A DNA stretch of 64,000 nt from Rugalucina vietnamica (taxonomy: Eukaryota > Mollusca > Bivalvia > Lucinida > Lucinidae), in contig OZ024871.1 in assembly GCA_964017185.1 (NCBI GenBank), positions 25,272,488 to 25,336,487 on the forward strand, read 5' to 3'. A program made the position numbers and the translations under genes. This document shows, piece after piece, positions 43,816 to 55,430 of this stretch (the first letter of the stretch is position 1; every line of letters begins with the position of its first letter). The notes below the pieces were generated by a model. That model searched no databases, was not told where the DNA came from, and saw only the letters and a program-made list of their open reading frames with translations.

Positions 43816-44294
43816 ACTCCACACAGGTATTTATCATGGCATCGACATTGTTTGTTTTCATTCACAATTCTCTCTGAATATAAACCAGTGTGATATAGAT
43901 TATAATACTTGCAATATGGATATGTTTATCAAGGTTGACTTTCTTTCATGACCCATTAATGGACAAACATGACAATGCAGGTCACATGGAGTTTTCATGC
44001 TTAAATTCGAAAAACAAATAAAAACATTGCATGTGTTTTGTACAAACATGTACATGTATTATATATGTAAATAGTGCATTTATGTTCTTTCCTAGTGTGC
44101 ATAAACAGAAATAAATACATGAAATTTCATGACATATAAATTTTGTTGGTTTTAAAATTTATGACTTCGAGATCAGTAGGTGAGTCGGGGTGCAAGAAAA
44201 CCTGTCGCCAGGGATTCAGAGTATGTTCCTGAAATTGAGCTATACAGGCATGATTGCTGCAGCTGAGGTTTAGCACATTACAGTCATGTACTTA
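43816..44294. other. Intron sequence, no gene seen
   Basis: AT-rich with no shared repeat recognised. Confidence 0.3.
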
Positions 44295-44571
44295 GTGAGG
44301 GCAGTGGCGTAGTGTTAAATCACAAAGTTCTGGGTTCAAACCCCACTGGGACTTGGTTGCGTCCTTGAGCAAGACACATCTGAATCTGAATGGTTTACTG
44401 GTGACACGCCAAATTGACAATACTTCACCGGGGGGTGCGCCAGGAGGGAAATTAGTCCATGGCTCTCATGATTTTCACCCTGGTTGATACCCAGAAAACC
44501 GTCGCACCATCTGGACATAACTGAAAAATTGATGACCAAGAAGGAATGTTAGACCTTAAATCAAACACCAG
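44295..44571 (+). repeat. tRNA-derived SINE, copy C (divergent, with insertion)
   Basis: CAGTGGCGTAGTG, GGGTTCAAACCCC and CCTTGAGCAAGACACATC, then a longer body ending ACTGAAAAATTGATGACC. Confidence 0.75.
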
Positions 44572-44759
44572 AATTTTTAGAGCTAAAATGGCGTAGTCAG
44601 CAGCTGTCAGATTTTTAAGAAAGACTAAGAAACAACACTTTACAAAATGTACAACCCACATTTGAACTGTGCAACCTTTTGGTTTGATTTAGGTATGGAT
44701 GTGACGTCCCAGTCAACAATATTTCTGTCATGTCCCCAGCTTGGGACACTCCTTTGTGT

Positions 44760-44895
44760 GTATTAACCAGTACTTTCCAGAGTCAATGTCCCTTGCTCAT
44801 CGTGCAGTGATATAAGCCAGCCACCAGTGGGGATCCACTCCCTACCTCCCTAACCAGAGTCTGATGCACTAACCACCAGGCCAACATGCTCCTTT
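44760..44895 (-). repeat. SINE fragment, copy D
   Basis: On the minus strand, TTAGTGCATCAGACTCTGG, AGTGGATCCCCAC and ATGAGCAAGGGACATTGAC resemble head and core of the same SINE family. Confidence 0.55.
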
Positions 44896-44937
44896 GAATG
44901 CATATTTGTATGCTAGTATACGCGCCAGGTCCCATTT

Positions 44938-45385
44938 TTAGCTCACCTGAGCCGTTATGTTCACAAGGTGAGCTTATAGTATACCCATGCTCCATCGACC
45001 GTCGTCGTTGTAGTCATTGTTGTCCACAATGTTCAGTGAAACATCTTCTCCTCAAAAACCACTGGGCCAATCAAAGCCAAACTTTATATGGAGCATCCTC
45101 AGGAAGGGGGAACAAAAGTTATTTCCGCCATGGCTATAAGTAGCAAAACCTTTAAAAATCTTCTTTTCCAGAACCATAAGGCCTATGATTTTGAAACTTG
45201 GCATGAAGCATCAGGCAATGGAGCTCTACAAAGTTTGTATAAATCAATCCATGGCCCTCTGATGACCTTGACCTAATTAACTGCAAGGTCAACATAGGTC
45301 GCCCATGCATTTGAATGGGGAAAATTGTTAAAATGTGATTTGAAGGGCAAAACTTGCAGGACATGGGCAAATGGATGGAATATTA
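44938..45385 (+). mobile_element. GCTCACCTGAGCC element, copy 2
   Basis: Begins TTTAGCTCACCTGAGCC and GGTGAGCTTATAGTATACCC. It later has GATGACCTTGACCTAATTAAC and GGTCAACATAGGTCGCCC, matching the copy at 20812 in inverse orientation. Confidence 0.8.
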
Positions 45386-45694
45386 ATGTTTACAAAAACA
45401 TTTTGGCCCCAGGGGGTTATCTGCCCCTGCACCGGGGCTATATACATGTATATGACTATAATATTTAAACATCATGTCTGGATTGAATTGACATTTCGTA
45501 GGTTCTTAACTCTTTTTTGCTCACCACCAAAAGAAATCAAGAGGGGAGGGGTTCATCACCCGACCCTCACATATTTCTTAACCATTCTTAAAAAGGTACA
45601 AGTAGGCAAAGTTTTGCATTCAGTCTTATTCTTCAATCATGATCTTGTTCAGAAATACTGCATTAATTATTAAACTAGAAATGCGTGTTTGTAA

Positions 45695-47207
45695 AACATT
45701 ATGCCCCCAACTGTATGCTTGTCCCTAAACTGGCAGCTTGTATGATTCATTTATTTCATTTGAATGAAGTGAAATTTTATTTCCTGAAGCCTCTGTTTTG
45801 ACCTTGATCCACAAACAGAATGTAAGCTTTTTGCAGATAAATTAGAAATGGAGTAAAAATTTCAAAATGGAGTAATTTTGTCAAAATTTGACGTATTAAA
45901 GTCTTCAAAATGTAATCAAGAGATCTTCTTCTCTGCCCCAACCAGTATACAAAATATGAAGGCTCTAGCTCAAATACTTTTTGAGATATCTTGCACACAA
46001 GATTTTCAAATTTTGTTTTCAAAGGGACATAACTCAGAAAAGGGGCATAACTTGGACATGAAAAAAATATGGGTCAACTATTTTTTCATGAGGAATCTGT
46101 ATATGAAATTTAAAATCCCTAGCATTCACCGTTCAAAAGTTTCAAATTTCACCGAAAAGTGCAAAAATTAATCAAAATTTCAAAATTCTGTATTTTTGTC
46201 AAAATTTGACATATTAAAGTCTTCAAAATGTAATCAGGTCATCTACTCCTCAGCCCCAACCAGTGTTCAAAATATGAAGGCTTTAGCTCAAATACTTTTT
46301 GAGATATCTTGCACACAAGATTTTCAAATTTTGTTTTCAAAGGGACATAACTCAGAAAAGGGGCATAACTTGGACATGAAAAAAAAATATGGGTCAACTA
46401 TTTTTTCATGAGGAATCTGTATTTGAAATTTAAAATCCATAGCATTCACCGTTCAAAAGTTTCAAATTTCACCGAAAAGTGCAAAAATTAATCAAAATTT
46501 CAAAATTCTGTATTTTTGTCAAAATTTGACAGAAAGTTCTCAAAAGTTAATCAGGTCATCTACTCATCAGACCCAACCAGTATACCAAATATGAAGGCTC
46601 TAGCTCAAATACTTTTTGAGATATCTTGCACACAAGATTTTCAAATTTTGTTTTCAAAGGGACATAACTCAGAAAAGGGGCATAACTTGGACATGAAAAA
46701 AAATATGGGTCAACTATTTTTTCATGAGGAATCTGTATATGAAATTTAAAACCCCTAGCATTCACCGTTCAAAAGTTTCAAATTTCACCGAAAAGTGGAA
46801 AAATCAATAAAAAATTAAAAATTCTGTATTTTTGTCAAAATTTGACGGAAAGTTCTCAAAAGTTAATCAGGTCATCTACTCATCAGACCCAACCAGTATA
46901 CCAAATATGAAGGTTCTAGCTTAAATACTTTTCGAGATATCTTGCACACAAGATTTTCAAATTTTGTTTTCAAAGGGAAATAACTCAGAAAAGGGGCATA
47001 ACTCGGACAAGTAAAAAAATACGGGTCAACTATTTTTTCATGAGGAATACACACACGAAATTTCAAATCCCTATCATGCACCATTCAGAAGTTTAAAAAA
47101 AAGTGACTAACAGACGCACCCACTCACACACGCACAGACAGACAGACAGACAGACAAGCCGAAAGCAATATGCCCTTCCAACTTTTTTAAAGTTGGGGGC
47201 ATAATTA
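45695..47207. mobile_element. 1.5-kb TIR element with four 317-bp tandem units
   Basis: Ends TTATGCCCCCAACT and AGTTGGGGGCATAA are inverted. Inside, a unit of about 317 bp starting TTTTGTCAAAATTTGAC repeats four times (about 45876, 46193, 46513, 46830) and carries GAGATATCTTGCACACAAG and AGGGACATAACTCAGAAAAG each time. A (CAGA)n tract lies at 47124-47152. ORFs in it are repeat shadows. Confidence 0.88.
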
Positions 47208-47548
47208 AAGGATGACTGCTCTTTTGAATTTTTTAAATTTCTTTTTATGTGACTACATCGCTCGAGTTAGTATACCGATTATACATTTTATTTGCCTAAA
47301 CTGAGTGTGTAGTCATAGTCGGAACCGGATCATTAATGTCTGTATATTTGGTAATTGACCAAAACGCCCGAATCAGTGGAAAGCAGTCCGGTGAATGAAG
47401 GAATTTTAACACGGAGCCGTTTCCGTAATAAAACCTTAGCAAATCAAGCCATATTTCTTTTTAGTATTTCTACCACTTTTATCACACCGCCCAATTATTA
47501 CATGTGGCTACATGTTATAGCTTTTCTTGTTATCAATAATTGTTGCAG
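47208..47548. other. End of intron 2 with acceptor
   Basis: No repeat recognised. It ends ATCAATAATTGTTGCAG, the acceptor of the protease exon. Confidence 0.5.
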
Positions 47549-48232
47549 GTGGCGATTCTTGAGAAGTCTAAAGAGCAGTTCTGTGGTGGAACACTGATCG
47601 CTCCTCAATGGGTACTCACCGCGGCGCATTGTGTTCGCAAGAAAAAACGAAAACGCAAAATATTCGTTCGTGTTGGTGAACACGATATATACGCAAAAGA
47701 TGCGGGTGAAAAACTTCTAAAATTATCAAAAGATTTTCCTCATCCAGATTATGATTTTGACACTATAACGAATGATATAGCATTATTAAAACTGGAACGA
47801 CCAATCCAAGCTAACAGAACTGATAAAATTGATTTTGCTTGTTTACCTCAAGAAAATGACGAATTTGCCGATAAAACCAAATGTTATATTGTCGGGTGGG
47901 GTAAGGAAAATAATACTGATATTTATGGGTCAAATAAGTTGCAAGAGGCCGAAGTTCCACTTGTTTCGCGTAAACGATGCCAAAAAGTGTTCGATTATGT
48001 CATACACGAAAGCCAGATATGTGCAGGATATAAAAAGGGTGGACTTGATTCTTGCGCCGGGGATAGTGGTGGACCTTTATTGTGTTCCAAACAAGAGAAC
48101 GGAATGACTCGCTGGTTTGTATACGGTGTGACGAGTTACGGCGAGGGTTGTGCTGAGAAGGGCAAATATGGCATTTATACAAAAGTTACAAATTATTTAA
48201 ACTGGATCCATAGTATTGTAGAATCAAACTGA
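47549..48232 (+). CDS. Trypsin-like catalytic exon (terminal) of the TSP1-trypsin gene
   Basis: The terminal exon has 227 codons and a stop, beginning in phase 0 after TTGTTGCAG with VAILEKSKEQFCGGTLI. It completes a S1A serine protease domain: His in VLTAAHC, Asp in TNDIALLKL, Ser in GDSGGPL. Asp six residues before the active Ser (DSCAGDSGGP) and Gly in SYGEGC and KYGIY predict trypsin-like cleavage after Arg/Lys. FACLPQ offers the Cys that would hold the propeptide linker. It ends NWIHSIVESN. Together the three exons give 462 residues of a secreted, presumably extracellular, modular protease. A stretch KKKRKRK after AAHC is unusually basic. Confidence 0.93.
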   Translation: MAILEKSKEQFCGGTLIAPQWVLTAAHCVRKKKRKRKIFVRVGEHDIYAKDAGEKLLKLSKDFPHPDYDFDTITNDIALLKLERPIQANRTDKIDFACLPQENDEFADKTKCYIVGWGKENNTDIYGSNKLQEAEVPLVSRKRCQKVFDYVIHESQICAGYKKGGLDSCAGDSGGPLLCSKQENGMTRWFVYGVTSYGEGCAEKGKYGIYTKVTNYLNWIHSIVESN

Positions 48233-48397
48233 TTATTTGCATATCATATTTTCCTATAAATTACATTCCCAGAAAATAGATAGTTAAACAATGAATGAAT
48301 GTTACGAGCGTTTTGGTCTCTGTCAGTTAAAGTTAAAAATGAGCGCTTCGCGACGATGCATGCTTCCGAAGGTTTAAACATCGGCTTCGATATTTAA

Positions 48398-48535
48398 GAA
48401 GGTAAAAGTAAAGAAATGACCAGGAAATGGAGCAATCAGTAAAAAATCCCACTCCGAAAACCGAGGAGAGAAACAACTAAATTGACGATCAGGTACTAAC
48501 ACAAAAGAGAACATATCGTAAGCCTAGTGAAAAGG
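48398..48535 (-). repeat. Tail fragment of the Penelope-like element
   Basis: The minus strand has the terminal tail block (CCTCGGTTTTCGGAGTGGG, CCATTTCCTGGTCATTTC). It is followed head-to-tail by a longer copy. Confidence 0.7.
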
Positions 48536-49020
48536 TAAAAGTAAGCAATGATCATGGAAATGGCGCAACCAGAAAGAAATTCTCACTCCAAAAACCAGGT
48601 GGGAAAAACCAAACCGACAATTAGATATTTATACTAAGAGAACATATCGTAAGCCTAGTGAGCAGCTATTTTCCAATAGGTGGTCAATCAGTTACCCTAA
48701 ATTAACTAAAATGTGAAAAGTACATAATGTGCAAACAGCACACATATTCAACACCAAAACATAAAACAGTTAGAACCATTAGAAGAAATATCGCCTTGGC
48801 ACGAACGGTAATATAAACTTAACGTGGTGGGGGTGGATGGGGGGAGGGGCTAACACAGGTTTTACAGTACCCTAACCTCACCCTCATCTTCTGCAGCGGT
48901 TCACAACATTTAGTTAGTTGTTCGGTCCTCGTGTTGAATCTCTAACTAGTTAATGAATCATCACGGACAAACAAGTAAATTATGATAACCACCATGATGA
49001 ATCAAAAACGAGGACACTGA
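48536..49020 (-). repeat. Tail copy of the Penelope-like element
   Basis: The minus strand runs from TCATCATGGTGGTTATCATA through GAGGGTGAGGTTAGG and TTTTATGTTTTGGTGTTG to the terminal block. Confidence 0.75.
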
Positions 49021-49084
49021 TCTTAAGTTGGTCGTAAGTTGATCTTAAGCTTAAGATAGCTTCGAGTTACCAACCACAGATACT

Positions 49085-49350
49085 TATAGTAAGAATACCT
49101 ATCGTAAGCCGAGTGAGCAGCTATTTTCCCAATAGGCAGCCACTCAGTTACCCAAACTTACGATATGAAAACGTACATAAGGTGCAAACAACACAAAAAT
49201 TCAACACCAAAGCATGAAACAATGATAAGAACCAACTAGGAAGAATCGTATTGGAACGATCAGTAATATAAATTACGGGCGGATTTAAACTAGTTTTACA
49301 GGCCTAACCTCACCCTCAGCTTCTGCAGTGGTTCACAACATTTATTCGGT
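49085..49350 (-). repeat. Tail copy of the Penelope-like element
   Basis: GAGTGAGCAGCTATTTTCCC, CACTCAGTTACCC and CCTCACCCTCAGCTTCTGC are all present, in minus orientation relative to the copy at 1-2640. Confidence 0.75.
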
Positions 49351-49364
49351 TGACGGGACAGAGT

Positions 49365-49505
49365 CACCTTTTCCTGATTATTAACCAGTTCACTGGGGAG
49401 TAAATGTGCCTTGCTCAATAACAACACGTTGCCGCAAGAGGGGATCAAACTCATGGCCTCTTAATTCGGAGTCTGATGCTCTACCACTATGCCACCGCGC
49501 TCCCC
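49365..49505 (-). repeat. SINE, copy E
   Basis: The minus strand begins GGGGAGCGCGGTGGC, with ATAGTGGTAGAGCATC, a B-box-like GAGTTTGATCCCC and a decayed GAGCAAGGCAC core. Confidence 0.7.
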
Positions 49506-49629
49506 TTCTCTGAATTGGCATTATCATTTCAAATCATCAATTCCTGGACATTCTATTCAACCAGCTGCCACGTGACGTCGGGAAACGACGTCATTATCGT
49601 GCTTTTTTCACCTGATGTCTGGGTTAAGA

Positions 49630-50105
49630 TTCTAGAAAATGGCGCAATCAGAACGAAATCCCAACTCCACAAACCGAGGAGGGGAAAAACTATATTAACA
49701 ATGAGGTACTTATATTAAGGAACATATAGTAAGCCGAGTGAGCAGCTTTTTTCCAATAGGCGGCCACTCAGCTTCACATACTTCACTAAAATATGAAACC
49801 ATACATACGGTGCAAAGAGCAAAAAAAAAGAAATCAACGCCAAAACATAAAACAATTAGAACCACTACCGAAATGGGACGATCAGTAATATGAAATTGGT
49901 TTGGGACTTAAACTGGTTTTACCGGCGCCTTACCTCACCCTCAGCTACTACAGTGGCACACACCATTTAGTTAGGCGTTTGGTCCTCGTGGTTAATTTCT
50001 AACTAGTCGATGAATCATCAGGGAAAAAACATGTAAATCATTAAAACCACCATGATGAATGAAAAACGAGGACTCACAAATACACAAAGCTACCCGACGA
50101 TGGAG
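49630..50105 (-). repeat. Tail copy of the Penelope-like element
   Basis: From CATTGTTAATATAGTTTTTC and the GAGCAGCTTTTTTCC block to GATGAATCATCAGG and CTACCCGACGATGGAG, in minus orientation. Confidence 0.75.
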
Positions 50106-50239
50106 AGCACTGATGTATCATACATGAAGTAGGAAATGATTGTCATAATAAAAGTGGAAACAACAACAATCTGTTATTGTCAGAAATCAATCTCTTTTGT
50201 ATAAAATGGAGAATAACTAAATGAAAAAAGGTGATGACC

Positions 50240-50445
50240 AGCCCACGTTGAGAGGAATAGTTTCTCTGTGGCAGAGTTTCACACCTTGGAATCAAAGGCT
50301 AGGAGTTTAAAACCAACCCAAATATTGTCCTTGGGCAAGCGTGATTTATGCCCCCACAAAGCTCGGTTAAGTGCAAAGGAAGAAAGTGGCTGTTTCCCGC
50401 TATTTCTTGTAATTGTTAAATGGGACGTAAACAAACAAACAAAAT
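50240..50445 (+). repeat. Degenerate SINE relic
   Basis: TCTCTGTGGCAGAGTTTCAC, TTGTCCTTGGGCAAG and GGGACGTAAACAAACAAAC recall a tRNA-derived head, core and tail. Confidence 0.5.
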
Positions 50446-50674
50446 TGTGTTTAAAATAATGGCAGTAATAAAAAATATAAAGTCAATTCTCACAATAAAG
50501 TGAAGAAAACTGTGATACCAATTTTGTGACGTTTTTTCTTACCCATTCTGTGATTTATTATTTGACTGTTTTTTTCCTTCGTTCGATTCCTGTTCAGTTG
50601 CATTACTGTCAAAATTAGCATCTTTATCACTAAGTGGTGTGTAAATACACAGGGCAATTCTAAAGACCACGCGT

Positions 50675-50910
50675 TATATAGAGGCTTGGTTAGGGGGGTA
50701 GGCAATATCCCATATCCCAAAATAAACCGTCCAAAATATCCCATATCCCAAAATTAATTGAACTCGTATCCCAAAATTAATTCCAATATCCCATATCCCA
50801 AAATTCCTGAATATCCCATATCCCACAATAAAAAACACAAATATCCCAGTATCCCTTAAAAATAGGCCAATATCCCGTATCCCAAAATACCCTATACAAG
50901 CCTCTATATA
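50675..50910. mobile_element. TIR element with ATATCCC short-repeat array
   Basis: Inverted 14-bp ends (TATATAGAGGCTTG and CAAGCCTCTATATA) flank about 200 bp made of ATATCCCATATCCCAAAAT-like units repeated about six times. It has the same plan as the AGATATCT element but a different motif. Confidence 0.8.
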
Positions 50911-51124
50911 GTCCTGTATGCCGCTAAAGTCTTTGACTCGTTAACGTTCTAAAACCATTACGTCATGCTTTGGCATTTTTATTGTCAAAACGTGCATAAA
51001 ATAATCAAAATAACATATTGTTTATTAATAATTAAACATAAAAGTAGATAGGAATTTGGAATAAAGTCAACAAAGACTTTAATATGCGCTCTATCAAAAA
51101 TAGCTCAGTTGTTTAATATAACTT

Positions 51125-51549
51125 CTTGCATAGATATCTATGCGCATAGCTGTTTGAGCCGTTTTCGATTGGTCGAAAGCTGTGTTCAAACTGCAAAACC
51201 CATGTTCAAATCAGGAAATTCACGTGCCGTTTGAACATGGGTTTTGGCCGACGTCATTGGTCAATGCGACGTGACGTCATGCGTTTTGTAGAAACAAAAT
51301 GGCCGACGTTGAAGAAGCTCCACGGTTTTCGGTGAGTTTTTACGTTGTTAATGTTATTTTCATGAGATTTTAAGTGGATTAGAGTGAAAATGCAAGAATA
51401 GCGATCAACCATGGTTTGTTTCAGTGTTCAAGCATTCGCTGGATCACTCGGAAGGTGTTTGAACACGCGGCCTGCGGCCTTGTGTTCAAACACCTTCCTC
51501 GTGATCCATCGAATGTTTGAACACTGAAAACCATGGTTGATCCCTATAA
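51125..51549 (+). mobile_element. Promoter/first-exon-bearing element, copy B
   Basis: Inverted relative to 18825-19250. It contains CATTGGTCAATG, TGACGTCA, then ATG at 51299 and an 11-codon frame (MADVEEAPRFS) ending at a GGTGAGT donor (exon end 51331), followed by the GTTCAAACA hairpin and CCATGGTTGATC. Confidence 0.7.
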
Positions 51550-51627
51550 TCGCAACGTGAAAAGCATCATTGTCTTTAGTTTTACTATATAATTTTGGGT
51601 AATGAATATGCACACTTGCTGACAATC

Positions 51628-51884
51628 ATAAGGAAAACATGTCCGTGCAATGAATACCCCCCTTAAACCCCACTTGTGTATAGTCAAACTGGGGTTTGCA
51701 GGGGTATACCTATTTTTCTTATTTTTGCTCCAAAACATAGATTGTGGGTACTCGTTAGAACGTGTACCCACAATCTATGTTTTGAGCAAAAATAAGAAAA
51801 ATATCAAAAGTTTTCAGCTGAAAATTTTCAATTTTTAAAGCTCAAAAAATCTCTGTTCATTGCATGGGCAAGTTTTCGTAATGA
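51628..51884 (-). mobile_element. MITE family 2, copy 3
   Basis: From CATGTCCGTGCAATG to TTCATTGCATGGGC, with the ACATAGATTGTGGGTAC inner hairpin complete on both sides. Confidence 0.85.
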
Positions 51885-52465
51885 TGTTGCGTAAGTTCAA
51901 TAAGAATCACATAGCCACATCCGCTTTTAAGTCTTAACAACTGGAAATCTTTTGGTTGAATCTGTTCCAGGAAAAAAGACCCAGCTTTTGCTGTGCAAAA
52001 ATCAACTAATTGCGATTGTTTTGAATAAATGATTGCTTGAAATCATGATACATGTCTAAAATGTAAAATATTGACGCAACGCACCAAACGTATTTCGATA
52101 TATTTGGCTTTCGTCTGAAAATAGGGTGCGGCATTAAAGAATCAATCACATATTTGTATCCTGACACTTTATTGACAGAATCTGAAAGGGAAGAAGACAA
52201 ATGATTAAAAACAACGATTTGCTGCTTTCAAGTTGTATACCATGTCAACTGCAAATAAAACGCTATTTCTGTCGTACGATCAATTCTATCATGGCTGTCT
52301 TAAAGTGCTCTTGAATTTTGACCGGAAAAATGATATTCAATAGCGTTGAAATGTTCGATGTTACGACATAACTACTATGCGAATACGTAAAATGCGAGAT
52401 AAGAATGATTGTGGCGAAACGTGAAGTTGACACAAGTTTTATTTCAGAAGTAACAATAATAAAAA
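51885..52465. other. No gene seen
   Basis: Short shadow ORFs only. Confidence 0.3.
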
Positions 52466-52469
52466 GGTC

Positions 52470-52540
52470 AAAATAAGTAATGGCCAGGAAATGAAACAAT
52501 CAGAAAGAAATTGCCTCTTTCAAAAACCAAGGTGGGAAAA
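52470..52540 (-). repeat. Tail fragment of the Penelope-like element
   Basis: GGCCAGGAAATGAAACAATC and CCAAGGTGGGAAAAAAC, the terminal tail block in minus orientation. Confidence 0.65.
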
Positions 52541-52544
52541 AACT

Positions 52545-52799
52545 GTTATATACCAATAGGCACGATTTTTATCAGAAAAGAAGTAAAGAGGTATGAAGTG
52601 ATTGGTCTAATGATTATTAATTTTTATTTCTGTTCAAGTACCCCGGGAGCTAATTTGTGCTACCTTGCACCCTCAGGACAATTTTTCATGGGTGCAAAAT
52701 CGTTCATTGGGACCCCAGAAATGCAAAGAATTTTTGTCCTCTAAGATAAACTCAATTGCACTATAAAAATGCATGGTTTCCATGGCAACCGTTAAGACG
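52545..52799. other. No gene seen
   Basis: Nothing recognised except CCATGGCAACCGTTAAGACG near the right edge. Confidence 0.25.
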
Positions 52800-55430
52800 A
52801 TTCTGGAGCATGGGGGTGTACATACAAAATTGACCATATCTCCACTGTTACTAATCCTAGACCACTGATCTTGGTCTCATTTTAAAGTTTAGACATTGCC
52901 CTTTCATCCTATGACACTTTGATATTGAAGCAGTAATATCATAATTATGACAAACCTATTGATTTCATGGGCCTACATGTAATTTATCTCACTTGCATAT
53001 TCATGAATATTAATAAAAAAAAAAAAAACGTCAAAAATTGAGGAAAAATGAGGGAAAAGCTATATCTACTGCAAGATATTGGATAGGTTATAAGATCTAT
53101 CTTGCATTCCTGGGACAAATTCTCAAGGCTGCCAGTGTGGTCAGAGGGACCACCTTAATGCCATAAAATATTGTCCTCAATGATGAACACATTTGTAAGA
53201 TGTAAAATTACATAGTTTCAACACCCATCCCTCATGCGATCATGGCTAAAGAATAGGGTGTACTTACAAAAATACTCATATCCCACCGATAGCATGCTCT
53301 AAGATATACTATAATTTGTCTTAAAGTAATGAATAAACCCAACAATTTAACCTTGATACCTGATATTTAAATCATTGAATTTACTTATTCAAGAATACTA
53401 TTAAAACATAAAAAATGGAGAAAAAGCGTGGAAAAATAGGGGGTATACATATAAAATCACTTCCCAGGAGCTGTCAATAAACCCAGGATGCTGAAAATGG
53501 TATCAAATGAACGCTATGGCAATGTACAATGACCCTGGAGTATGATATAAGAATAATTTTGTTTTCAATTTCATGAATTTCAAATTTGAGGGGAAAAGTG
53601 AAAAAAATAAATGAGTAACCCTACAAAATGACTTATATCTCAGCAATCAAAAGGCCTATAGTGCTGAAGATGGCATCAAATGGTTGCTAGGGCAATATTA
53701 TACCATCCTGTACTGCAATATATGTCATCTGATGTTTAGTTTTAAGAATATCAACAAAACCTTTTGAATTTGGAGAAAAAGTACGGAAAAATTAAGGGGT
53801 TATACGTAGAAAAAGAGAGCTATAATTGGTATCAAATGATTGCTAGGACTATGTTCTATAACCATGTAATAAGATATATTAAGCATGAGCTATTTTTGTT
53901 ATATGGGTTCTTCATAAATAATTGAAAAAATCAACGAAAAATGAAGGGGTACACCAACAAAATCGCTTATATCTCAGCTGCACTTAAAATGGCATCAATT
54001 AATTGCTAACACAATGGCTTATTGCCATAAGCTCAGATATATAAATCATGCTTGTTGGCAAACAAGATTTAATAAATTTGTTCAAGCACAGCCTTCAATT
54101 TTCTGTCATTTTCATTATTTTTCGAAACTTTATGTAACATCAGAAAATTTGATAACATATGGTTAAGCTATCGGACTACATGGCAGTAGTGCATTCTCCG
54201 TGCATTCTATTGGTACCATTTTCAGCACTCTAAGGATATTGGTAGCGGAGATATAAGCGATTTTGTTGGTGTATACCCTTCATTTTTCGTTGAGATTTCT
54301 CTTATTCATGAGGATCTCATTTATTCCATTCGACAACAATTGCTGATGTTTTATATATCTTATTACATGGTTATAGAACATTGTCTTAGCAATCATTTGA
54401 TACCAATTATAGCTCTCTATGTCTTTCAGTAGCCAAGATATGTATGTATTTCTATATAACCCCCCTTAATTTTTCCGATTTCTTTTTACTCTAAACTCAT
54501 AAGGTTGTGTTAATATTCTTAAAACTAAAAATTAAATGACTTATATATTGTGGTACAGGATGGTATAATATTTCCTTAGCAACCATTTGGTGCCATTTTC
54601 AGCAATATAGGACTTTTGACTGCTGAGATACAAGTCATTTTGTAGGGTTACCTATTCATTTTTTTTTTTACTTTTTCCATCAAATTTCTTAAGTTTTCAT
54701 TAAAATTCATGAAATATTATTCTTATATCATACTTCAGGGGCATAGTACATTGCCATAGCATTCATTTGATACCTCTTTCAGCATCCTGGGTTTATTGAC
54801 AGCTCCTGAGAAGTGATTTTGTACCTATTTTTTACGCTTTTTCTCCATTTTTTATGTTTTAATAGTATTCATGAATAAGTAAATCCAATGATTTAAATAT
54901 TGGGTATCAAGGTTAACTTAATGGGTTTATGTATCACCAAAGACAAATTATAGTATCCTAGAGCATGCTGTTGGTGGGATATAAGTATTTATGTAAATAC
55001 ACCATATTCTTTAGAATCGCATGAGGGGTGGGTGTGGAATCTATGTAATTTTACATCATGCAAATGTGTTCATCATTGAGGACAATCTTTTATGGCATTA
55101 AAGTAGTCCCACTGACCACACTGGCAGCCTTGAGAATTTGTCCCAGGAATGCAAGATAGATCTTATAATCTATCCAATACCTTGCAGTAGATATAGTTTT
55201 TCCCTCATTTTTCCTCAATTTTTGACATTTTTATTAATATTCATGAATATGCAAATGAGATAATGACAATTTGGGCCTGAAATTAGTTTATTTGTGTATT
55301 TCTAACAATTTTCTTCTGTTATTTTTTAATGTTTTCATTAAAATTCATGAATATGCAAATTCTATAATTTGCGTTACTTACCATAGGATGAATGGGCAAT
55401 GGCCAAGCTTTAAAATGAGACCATGAACAT
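52800..55430. repeat. 2.6-kb inverted repeat built of tandem units
   Basis: The left arm (about 52820-54050) reappears inverted at about 54150-55425. Examples: CTCAAGGCTGCCAGTGTGGT against ACCACACTGGCAGCCTTGAG, and CCTCAATGATGAACACATTTG against CAAATGTGTTCATCATTGAGG. Within each arm a unit with ATCAAATG-TTGCTA-GGCAAT repeats at about 160-176 bp (near 53496, 53672, 53830, 53992). The arms differ by scattered substitutions. No gene. Confidence 0.85.

Noticed and set aside
45878..47084. Several 70-97-codon ORFs with near-identical proteins
   Set aside because: They are the same noncoding 317-bp unit read four times, with open frames on both strands.
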